DNA of 64,000 bases from Solanum dulcamara (taxonomy: Eukaryota; Streptophyta; Magnoliopsida; Solanales; Solanaceae), in NCBI RefSeq assembly GCF_947179165.1, contig NC_077239.1:69641134-69705133 (forward strand). The letters are read 5' to 3'. Position 1 is the first letter of the stretch; every line of letters starts with the position of its first letter. Below the pieces are notes generated by a model that saw only the letters and a program-made list of their open reading frames with translations, was not told where the DNA came from and did not search any database. The translations under genes were made by a program, and so were the position numbers. This document shows positions 56,081 through 64,000 of the stretch, piece by piece.

Positions 56081-56267
56081 AGTAAGAATAGATTATGGGT
56101 TTGCAACACTTAACATAAATAACTCACATAGAAGGAATCAAATTGAAGGAATTTTCCTCTTAAGTATCCTTTAGCCCCTCGAAGATAGAAGCATACATCT
56201 ACGTACCAATCCGCAAGACTCTACTAAACAACCTGCTCTTTAGGCCATGAAACCGGTGAACCTAACA

Positions 56268-56278
56268 CTCTGATACCA
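56268..56278 (-). other. Primer-binding site of gypsy 2
   Basis: The minus strand reads 'tggtatcagag', matching the initiator-methionine tRNA complement better than gypsy 1 does. The LTR begins a few bases to the right. Confidence 0.85.
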
Positions 56279-56281
56279 ATT

Positions 56282-58908
56282 TTTCACAATCCAAAAGCTG
56301 AGGTCTTGATGACATCCCCAAACCCTACTTTGTGAACTTTTTAACTCAAGAAATACCTCAGATATTACAGAAAAAGAATAATAATCACATGCGAGACTCT
56401 TAGAGTAGACGTAGACCATAAGCAAAAGAAAAATCAGGTATAACAAAGAAGTTCTCAAAATCTGATATCATAAGCATAAAGAACATCTACTACAACTTAG
56501 AATATAAAGACTGAAATAGAGAGATAGAGTCCAATGATGATCCAAAAGGTAGGATCTCACTATGTCTCTAAATGTATATAGTCTATTAGATCTGACCAGC
56601 TGCCACAAGGAATACCCTGACTAGAATCTGCATCAAAAGAGACACAAAAGTAGGGGTGAGTACAATCTACATATACTCAGAAGGTTTGACCAATTGAGTA
56701 TAAGATAGATAATAAAAACTTATGAAATAAACTAGGAAATGCTTCCACCTACATATAGAAAAGTCTCATTCCGATATCGGTCCCATCAATTTATATAAGA
56801 ACAACACAAATAAAGTAAATAGGTAAAACTACACACAAATACTCATAATAACAAATTCATAATAACAGAGATGGCCAATGCAATGACGAAATAATGATGT
56901 AGTGGAATCAAGCTTGTCGTACAACCTGTCGTATATACCCTACCGAGCCTCTAGCTCCCAAACAAGGACTCATGGGGGACTCACAGTCTATTTACCAAAT
57001 CTCAAAATCTCATCAACTTGCATCTTTGCTCGTAGTCAAAGATATATAAGGTGCCTCATTTTCATTTCTCAAAAATAGTACTTCCATAGTTCTCAATTTT
57101 CCATGAACAATGATATAATGAATGAGGATGAATGCATCACAACACATACAACATAGAGGCATAATCAACATAATGGATTCATAACAAGAGTTCAAATCCT
57201 CAAATCTCAATAAATCATGAATTATGCCCTCTGATGGTAAAAGCAGTGATAGAAATTATTTGAAGCATGCATTTACCTTTTGAAAAATGTTCATTTCATG
57301 CTAAGAAGTGATAAAACTCATTCAAGCCCCTCTCTCGGGCAATTCACTTTACCACATAAAATAATCAGTTCAAAATATCTCTCACGGGTAATCTCATGAA
57401 TCATATGCCCTTAAAGCAAATAATAATAACACATAAGGCCCCAACATGGGCTAATCAACACAAATAAGCCCCCACATGGGAGAAATAACACAAGTAAGCC
57501 CCCACATGGGAGAAGCAATATAATTCACAATTTGCCACAACTCAAACTCATGCTACGATCCTATCCCATAGTCTAGTTCGTAAGACTGATTAATTACCCA
57601 GCCCAGTCTCGAAGAAGGATAAGCCAAACGTATCTCAAGGTCAAAAACTTCACCCAAACAACTTTATCGAAGCTTTATCCTCGTACACCGACTCCGTAAT
57701 GATCCCCAACTATCAAGAATGGAAAATGTTCACCAAAAGGGGTCTAATGATTCCCATATTAATAAGGTTAGGAATTGGGGTCAATTTTTTTTGCAAATCA
57801 CCGCAAAAACGAAAAGGCTAAAACCGGATTTGTTTTTTGAAAATCATTTTCTACAAGTGAAAAAGAAGTTCGTGGTTGAAAAATCCATTAAAATTGAGTA
57901 AGAATCGAGTCTAAAATCGAAGAATCATAAATTCTCCAATTTGGGAGAAAAACCCTCAAAACCCAGGTTGAATTCTTGATTTTTAAAGAGTTTTGAAAGA
58001 TGAAATTTGAATGAAATGATTTAGAAGTGGTAAAGAAACTTACTCTAGCGAATTTCCTCAAGAAATCCCACGAAAATCACTTATCCTAAGCTCCCAAGCA
58101 TTTGAAAATGGAGGAAATGAGAAAAAAAAGGAAGAACCCAACCGTATAATTTTGGAAAAAGAGGGTCCCACGAATGCGCCCACCCGCATGACCTAGTCTC
58201 CCATGAATTCACCGACCCTCTTGTGAACGCGGACCCTTCCCAAGACGCTCTCTGCAAACGCTCTCCAAAAAGTCGTGATCGCAATCATATAACCCTCCGC
58301 ATTGTGCCCCACATACCCGCGAACCCTAAGCCCTTGCCTAGCTACTCACCGCGAATGCGCTACGGGACCCGTGATTGCGGTCCCTGGCACCAGATATCAA
58401 ATATAAGAAATGCAAGGCTCACAAAGTCTTTGATCGGACCCTTGGAATTCTTTTGGGGTCCGATAAAAATAAATCAGATATACTACCCCACTAAAATCGA
58501 CATTCTAGACTCAATGGAATCATTGGATTTTGAAAAAATAGTGTTATAACCAAAATACCATCACAAACCTCTCTTACGCATAAATTTCCAACTTCTCACC
58601 TAAACACTCAAAATAAAACCTTAGGTCTTGGGGTTCTAACCAACCACCGTACTAGACCAAACCCGATGTTTCGGACGCAAAGGAACTAACAAAATCATCA
58701 TCCAACACTCGGATCTAGAAATATTGACCCAAGTCAACTATCTTAAAATAACTCAATTCAAAAGGCTCAAAATCACCTAAATCTCACCCGATCGCATCCG
58801 AAACCACATTAATCATTACCACATCACACAATAAGCATGAAAACACAAAGGGGAAGTGAAAATGGTCATGTCACACAAAAGTAATTTCTCATAAAATGGG
58901 ATATTACA
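56282..58908 (-). repeat. Gypsy 2 5' LTR (about 2.6 kb)
   Basis: It runs from 'ttcacaatccaaaagctgag' to 'aaaatgggatattaca' and matches the truncated 3' LTR at 49001-51334 and the isolated LTR piece at 35353-36775. Confidence 0.85.
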
Positions 58909-58914
58909 TAATAT

Positions 58915-59230
58915 GAATATGGTCTTCCATTCTGACTTTGGCATCTGCGCAAATAATATGACAGAAAGTCTAGCTCGTTTGAAGGGGATGCAATAGTGTG
59001 TCCAGAACCAGATTGACAATGTGGACATTGAAACAAGCTTCTTGATTATCGCTAACATGATAACTGGCAAGGCTAAAGTCACGTGGACAGTGATAGTTTC
59101 CAAATCAGACATTGTTATAGAAAAGCTAATTGTACAGCTGACTTCCTTGCTAATTTTGGTGCATAGTATACGAGAGTAGGTTTTTCCGGATAAGATGGCT
59201 ATCACTATAGTAAGTATCAGTGACATTCAA
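58915..59230 (+). pseudogene. LINE C-terminal RNase H (RVT_3-type) relic
   Basis: Plus-strand frames give ETSFLIIANMITGKAKVTWT and RHCYRKANCTADFLANFGA. The second is the distinctive C-terminal RNase H motif of plant L1-like ORF2 (norm HCYREAN..ADFLAN.G). A frameshift separates them. No RT adjoins. Confidence 0.7.
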
Positions 59231-59301
59231 GTTTAGTTAACTGTGGTAACTGCCTCATAACTCCTCAGCAGATGCACAGGCCTGAAAAACACGCCAAAAT
59301 T

Positions 59302-59960
59302 TTACTTCATGAATGAAAAACCAGTTTGGTAACTAATGCAGGACATAACTAAACTAATCACCATCAACAAGGGTTCTACTTCTACTTGGTCCTCATCTTC
59401 TTCCTCATCGGAGGACTCATCAACAAGAGTTCTACTTCTATTTGAACATGAACTTGAACCTGTAGCTACTCTTTTTTCCTTGCCCCTTAAAGTACTCCCC
59501 GTAAAACCATAAATATTCTCCTCCACACCACTAGCCGTAGCAACATCACCATAAGTGAGACCTTCTCCTTCATATACTTCTTCATCTTCATGATTTTGGG
59601 GTGCTCCAGTTAATCATTCATTTGCATCATCAATATTATCCAACAAAATTGGATCAATGGTATTGCGAGCATTGTAGCGACGCACCAATGTTCTATTATA
59701 TTTGATGAACACTAGATCATTCAAGCGTTTTAACTCAAGCCTATTTTTCTTTTTAGTATGAATCTGCATAGAATTCGTAGAAAGTAATTAATGGGAGGAC
59801 TTTGGATAATTAAGATACCATTTAATTTAGTAATAACGTAATATAGGTTCTCAAATGTATGAACATTTTTTCTCACAACCGGATGAGCTACAAGTTAAAC
59901 TTTGCACTCTAATAGCAAATTGTTGCAAGTTTGGGACATTATGACCATATTGCATCCACT
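59302..59960 (-). pseudogene. hAT transposase C-terminal dimerisation region, decayed
   Basis: Pieces in different frames correspond to 'RNRLELKRLNDLVFIKYNRT', 'RYNARNTIDPILLDNIDDAN' and the acidic tail DESSDEEEDEDQVEVEPLLM. An insertion of about 60 bases near 59760-59830 interrupts the region. Confidence 0.75.
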
Positions 59961-60026
59961 ATTCAACTGTAGAAGAATTATTTTAAAAATTAATATGTAA
60001 TAACTTAAAAGTTAAAGCTCTAACAG

Positions 60027-60623
60027 TTAAATGTTGAAATGCTCACATGGTGACCTTAAGGTTCTAGCTCTAATGGCGGACTCAATTCCAAGTAGCCCAT
60101 CAGCTTTCATATACACACCAAGCTCATCCCCTATTTTATCTTGCAAAGTTTTATCTAGGATCATCCTCTCAACATATGCATGATATCCCAACCACACTTC
60201 TTCAGTTAAAGTCTTCATCTCATTATTTTTATAATAGAGCCCCGGGTTCAAAATATGTCCTGCTGTATGTAAAGGTTGATGAAGTTGATCCGTCCACCTT
60301 GCATCAATGATTTTGAAAACATTCATATATTTACTTTCATCATAATTGAATGCCTTTTCAATACTTTCTTTTGCCCTATCCATGGCTTCATAAATGTAGC
60401 TCATTGGTGGTTTTTTCTCCCCATCCACCATACGAAGTACATTAACTAAAGGACCACCAACTTTAAGTGCTTGAACAGTGTCATTCCAAAAATATGGACT
60501 AATGACGTGTCTCACAACTTCTTTCCCAAGAGTTTCCTTTGCATAAACACTTTCATTCCATTCAGTGGACATAAACAAGGTTCTCAGATTTTTCTTTTGC
60601 ATATAAAAACTATGCAATGTCAA
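60027..60623 (-). pseudogene. hAT transposase insertion-domain region
   Basis: Starts after a frame change and reads RTLFMSTEWNESVYAKETLG, YFWNDTVQALKVGGPLVNVL, RMVDGEKKPPMSYIYEAMDR and IDARWTDQLHQPLHTAGHIL. These are the characteristic middle blocks of plant hAT (Ac-like) proteins. It ends in a stop just before the expected C-terminal region. Confidence 0.9.
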
Positions 60624-60793
60624 AAAAGCTGTTGCGAATCTTGTCTTATTGTGTATCTCCTCATCATATTCAACAATAGTGCCCTTTGACTGATATAAGA
60701 ATGTATCTTAACAGCCTTACCAAAAACTATTCAAAAAAATTTAATAGTTAATAAGTAAGAAAACTAAGTAAGATTAAAAAAGAATATTAAATA

Positions 60794-61612
60794 TCAAGAC
60801 TCAAGTTCACCTGTAGAATACGAGGCCTCTTTGAAAATGTCACCAAACATCAAGTTGATACAGTGAGCAGCACAAGGAGTCCAGAAAATATGTGGGAGCA
60901 CTCCCTTCAACATGTCACTCGCTTTTTTGTTCTCACTTGCATTATCAGTCACAACTTGTACCACATTTTCCTTGCCTATTTTCAAGATAGTCTTCTCAAA
61001 TAAGTTAAACATCGTATTAGAGTCAGTAGAAGAGTCACTAGCATCATGAGATTCAAGGAACACACTCCCTTTTGGAGAATTCACCAAAACATTGATGATC
61101 ATTTTCCCATTCCTTGCTGTCCATTTATCCATCATAATGGAACAACCATACGTTTTCCATTGAACCTTATGATCTTCCACAGTTTTGTTTGTCTTTTCCA
61201 CCTCTTTTTTTAAACAAGGAACTCTTACCTCATGATAGGTGGGGGCCTTCATTCCAGGGTCATATTGGCTTACTACCTCAATGAATTCACCAAAACTTTC
61301 GGTGTAGTTAATACAATTGAAAGGCAATCCTGCATCATATATCCACCTAGCAAAAGAAGATACAACACGATCCCGTAAAATCTTGCTAGAAGCATCTAGA
61401 TCAATAGGTCCACCTTTTCTCTTTTCATTTGATTTTTGCGAGAAATAGAGATTAAAAGGACCTTTGACATTGCTAGCGGTGGATGACCCACTTTCACTAG
61501 TTGAAGGTTTCTTTTTTGTTTTTGAGGGAGGCCCCATTGGCATATTCACTTCAACTTCATCATCCATTTCATCATCATCAACAAGATTAACCATGGATAC
61601 TTTAGGATTCAT
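60794..61612 (-). pseudogene. hAT transposase central (DUF659-type) region
   Basis: 272 residues open: an acidic linker, then VVSSFARWIYDAGLPFNCIN, 'YGCSIMMDKWTARNGKMIIN' with the first catalytic-type Asp context, FLESHDASDSSTDSNTMFNL, and VVTDNASENKKASDMLKG, 'TPCAAHCINLMFGDI'. This is the classical DUF659 region of plant hAT proteins. The downstream part lies in another frame. Confidence 0.92.
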
Positions 61613-61806
61613 TTGAGTTTAAAATTTATTTTTTTCCGTAAATACTCTTTTATTTCTTCCTTCACACTATTTGGGACCTTTGGACACACTTTAACATCTT
61701 TATAACCACCAATAAGATGCTTCTTGTGACGAAATATTCCGCCATTATATGTCATATCATAAAAAAACACATTTGATTTTTGTGTTACTTCCCATTGCAA
61801 TTCCAT
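61609..61806 (-). pseudogene. hAT transposase N-terminal BED-like region
   Basis: Reads VTQKSNVFFYDMTYNGGIFR then HKKHLIGGYKDVKVCPKVP. It resembles a plant hAT BED finger (norm CNFC...YNGGI.R.K.HL.G), but the first Cys pair is replaced (FFYD), so zinc binding is lost. It stops next to the following segment, in another frame. Confidence 0.85.
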
Positions 61807-62098
61807 ATGCCCAAGCTGGGTCCCTTTTTTGTATCATTAAAAAAATACAACTTACTACAAAGAAAAAATAGAATAATAATTCAGTCACACAAGTCAAATT
61901 ATCAAAACAATAACAGAGCAGCTGCAACAAAATTAAAAGAGCAGCTGCAGCAAAATTAAAAAATAATAATAAAGCAGCCAGACTGTGAAAAAAACCCAGA
62001 GCATATGCTTTATCTTCAAAAAAAATGGCCAAACTGCTGAATAAAACTTGAAAAAAATAATTCTTTGCAAACAACAGTTGCGTAGAAATAGAAAAAGA

Positions 62099-62275
62099 AG
62101 AAGAGAAGAAGAGAAGAAGAGAAGAACATCGCAACAGTTGAGAGCAGATGGCAGCACTGCTGAATAGAAATAAAAATAGAAATAGAAATAGAAAGAGAAA
62201 AAGAGAAGAAGAGAAGAAGAGAAGAACAGAAGAAGAGAAGAAGAGAAGAAAAGAAGAAGAGAAGAAGAAAAACTA
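62099..62275. repeat. Purine-rich (gaagaa/gagaag) microsatellite
   Basis: Two runs of 'gaagaagagaa' and 'aatagaaatagaaatag' units flank a short non-repetitive spacer at about 62127-62160. Frames across it translate to low-complexity Phe/Leu/Ser and are not genes. Confidence 0.92.
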
Positions 62276-62384
62276 ACCTGGTTGATGTTGAACTGTCGAA
62301 GTCGGACTGTCGAAGTTGAAGAAGAAGTCACACTGTCACAGCAGCTTGGAACAATTAATGGTAAGTTTTATAATTTTTTTTTTA

Positions 62385-62570
62385 AAAAACCTAGCGCCGC
62401 TTTTTCCAAAAAAGCGAGCTTTTTTCTCGCTTCTAGATGAAGCGTTCTTCTCGCTTCTCCCATGAAGCGCATGCTTTTCTGAAATCGCTTCGCTTCACGA
62501 TGTTGAAGCGCTAGTGCCTCGCCTCGCTTCGCTTCACGCTTAAAGCGAGCGCTTCGGCACTTTTTCACAA
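62385..62570. repeat. hAT subterminal array of 'cgcttc'/'gaagcg' motifs
   Basis: More than ten copies of 'cgctt' or its complement, such as 'ctcgcttc', 'tgaagcg' and 'aaagcgagcgcttcgg', are packed into 190 bases inside the right end. In Ac/Ds-type elements, subterminal motif clusters are transposase-binding sites. Confidence 0.75.
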
Positions 62571-62583
62571 CACTGGTATAATG

Positions 62584-63775
62584 TAACAAACTAGAGTTCT
62601 CAACACAAATACTCAAGTAGTATATAATCGCTCATAACCAAATTATAATGGCAACGCTTAAACTATTGAATTACAATGGAAACTACTAAAATAACAAGTA
62701 ACTAACAATAGAGATAACAATGGAGGATGAGAAGCTTAGACTCTAGAAAGTGTTAAGAATTCGTCACCAACTTAATTAATGTCTATGACATGCAAGAGAA
62801 GTATCTAGAACATTCAAGAGTTATAAAGAAATGAAGGAAGATCTGTTCTTGAGAGAAAAGTCTAGAAATATTTTAGAAAGAATAGTTCTAGAATTATGCA
62901 ATAGGAGGAACATTCTATAGTAGAGTAGTATATACCATACACTAGATTCTTTCATCACCACTTATAAATAGAGGTGGTCATTTAAGTTGTAGCCAAGAAA
63001 CAAAGTAAGCAAGCAAACAAGGAGTGTGTACTCAAGACTAGAGTGGGTGCTCAACAGATCCCAATTAGTAAATCTATTGTTGGACTATCTAATTCTGGAG
63101 CCTGTTCATGGTTTAGCCCTAGTATCACAGACTTAGATTTCAACTAAGACCTCTGTGAGGCACTTGACAACTTACTCACGAATCTTTCACGGTCTTACAA
63201 GCTCAAGTAAGCCTTTAAGACTAGATCGCTAAGGGAACACTAGATTGTAAGAAAGACAAGAGAGATTTTATGAAGAAGGCTTTGTATTATTTGGAAGAAT
63301 GCTTGATTTCTGAATGGCTTTCTACAAATGAATGCCCCCTCTATTTATACTATTCCTAAGGGGCTCAAGTGTAAATAAAAATTATTATACAAGTCCTTCC
63401 ATATTTATAAAGAAGTCCCTATTCTAGAATTCTCTACACCTTCTAGAGAATTTCAAGTCTTTCAAGACTTCTCTATAAGTTTCTACAAGAATCTCGAGTC
63501 TTCCACTAACCTCTCGAAGACTCTAGGTTCTTTTTCCTTCTTCATGATCAAATGGCAGGTCGTAACACTAGGCCCAATAACTTGGCTAGCATTTGGGCTA
63601 TCCGTGTTCACAACATATAACTCTATCCACGCATGGATTCCATATATATACTACTCCACTAGATTTACCTTGCAAAATCAGGAAGGCATGATATTGTAAC
63701 ATGACAGAGAACAAAAATAACAATCAGAGAAAACTAAACAGGCTAAAATTAAAAAAACCAAACAAATGAGAAGTC
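62584..63775. repeat. AT-rich spacer with copia-LTR-like segments
   Basis: A TATA-like box and leader ('cacttataaatagaggtgg', 62964) reads rightward; an oppositely directed 'ccctctatttatactattcc' occurs at 63340. The sequence between them has the look of copia LTRs in two orientations, but no borders could be verified. No gene is supported. Confidence 0.35.
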
Positions 63776-64000
63776 TCAAACTGTGGTGCTCAGAAGGCTA
63801 TGAACAGAAACCACAACCTCCATATGTTGCAGCTGGGAGATTGAATCATTATTACCACAAATCAATATTTGAAAAGCTACTGTCAAAATTGAACCATTTT
63901 GTGCATTTGCAGTATCGTCCCTATCCGAGGAGGGGCGACCATCAGGACTTGTGATGATACCTGAGGGCAAAATGGGAACTTTAGTTGCATCACCTCCATT
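63776..64000 (-). CDS. HD-Zip IV homeodomain-START protein, C-terminal end (partial)
   Basis: The minus-strand frame enters at the window edge and ends at a stop at 63776-63778 (75 codons including stop). It reads NGGDATKVPILPSGIITSPD, GRPSSDRDDTANAQN, then GSILTVAFQILICGNND and HMEVVVSVHSLLSTTV. This is the C-terminus that follows the START domain in class IV HD-Zip transcription factors (norm GGD.T.V..LPSGF.I.PDG ... GSLLTVAFQIL ... VATVNSLI..TV.RIKAAL), nuclear regulators of epidermal identity. The usual final seven or so residues (RIKAAL type) are missing because a stop follows STTV directly. Whether it is functional or a pseudogene cannot be decided because the homeodomain and START regions lie outside the window. 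Confidence 0.75.
   Translation of the reverse strand, partial: NGGDATKVPILPSGIITSPDGRPSSDRDDTANAQNGSILTVAFQILICGNNDSISQLQHMEVVVSVHSLLSTTV

Larger units (their letters stand above)
49001..58908 (-). mobile_element. Ty3/gypsy retrotransposon 2, degenerate
   Basis: Minus-strand order: 5' LTR (56282-58908), primer-binding site, gag (54660-56080), protease and RT (53460-54652), RNase H remnants (52600-53430), integrase (51522-52265), 3' LTR (49001-51334). Its 3' LTR lacks roughly the first 300 bases and abuts gypsy 1 at 49000. The coding region is more decayed than that of gypsy 1. Confidence 0.9.
59300..62575 (-). mobile_element. Degenerate hAT transposon with transposase remnants
   Basis: The minus strand carries BED-finger, DUF659-type, middle and C-terminal dimerisation remnants in order from 61806 down to 59300. 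The outer right terminus 'tttttcacaacactg' ends at 62575, with a related 'cagtg' consensus to the hAT MITEs at 12.8 and 19.4 kb. No left terminus or 8-base duplication was found, so the left end is probably deleted. An (agaag)n tract occupies the 5' leader. Confidence 0.82.

Noticed and set aside
58816..59226. 136-residue minus-strand frame
   Set aside because: It is the antisense shadow of the LINE RNase H relic, whose HCYRKANCTADFLANFGA motif reads on the plus strand.
61757..62331. Long Phe/Leu/Ser-rich frames on the minus strand that could suggest membrane proteins
   Set aside because: They come from the purine-rich microsatellite and AT-rich leader of the hAT element; no start context or homology.

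Overview
Nuclear DNA from a flowering plant, almost certainly Solanaceae. It is AT-rich, has long introns with GT-AG borders, and is packed with repeats I recognise as typical of Solanum/Nicotiana-type genomes: Au-type and tRNA-derived SolS-type SINEs, RTE-clade and L1-clade LINEs, hAT, Mutator and Tourist-like MITEs, and chromovirus-type Ty3/gypsy elements with LTRs over 2 kb. No operons, rRNA, tRNA genes or CRISPR are present.

Layout. 1-6.2 kb: LTR fragments, including two inverted copies of one LTR family. 6.2-13.4 kb: SINEs, MITEs, a polypyrimidine tract, a candidate first exon (8.4 kb) and a broken antisense histone H4 copy (13.2 kb). 14.7-20.6 kb: a decayed antisense Ty1/copia element, interrupted by an antisense L1 LINE, itself interrupted by a hAT MITE. 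20.8-34.1 kb (+): the only well supported multi-exon host gene, a BARD1 homologue. Eight consecutive exons encode 489 residues (extended PHD finger and two BRCT domains), all phase-compatible with consensus splice sites. The RING exons were not found. Its introns carry an RTE LINE, an L1 fragment, SINEs, three MITE families, a Pack-MULE-like element, a foldback element and a tract that may be organellar DNA.

34.4-58.9 kb: a hAT MITE, an LTR fragment, and two large antisense Ty3/gypsy elements (37.3-49.0 and 49.0-58.9 kb) with decayed gag-pol and detectable LTRs and primer-binding sites. 58.9-62.6 kb: a LINE RNase H relic and a degenerate hAT transposase gene (BED and DUF659-type regions). 62.6-64.0 kb: AT-rich, copia-LTR-like sequence, then the C-terminal coding end of an HD-Zip IV homeodomain-START protein on the minus strand, cut by the window edge.

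The biology is one DNA-repair/chromatin gene (BARD1) living inside a nest of transposons. No new enzymatic system was found. The most informative items are the target-site duplications that date and orient the insertions, the Pack-MULE-like element with a possible captured 5' gene end, the SINE/LINE 3'-tail sharing, and the missing N-terminal half of BARD1.
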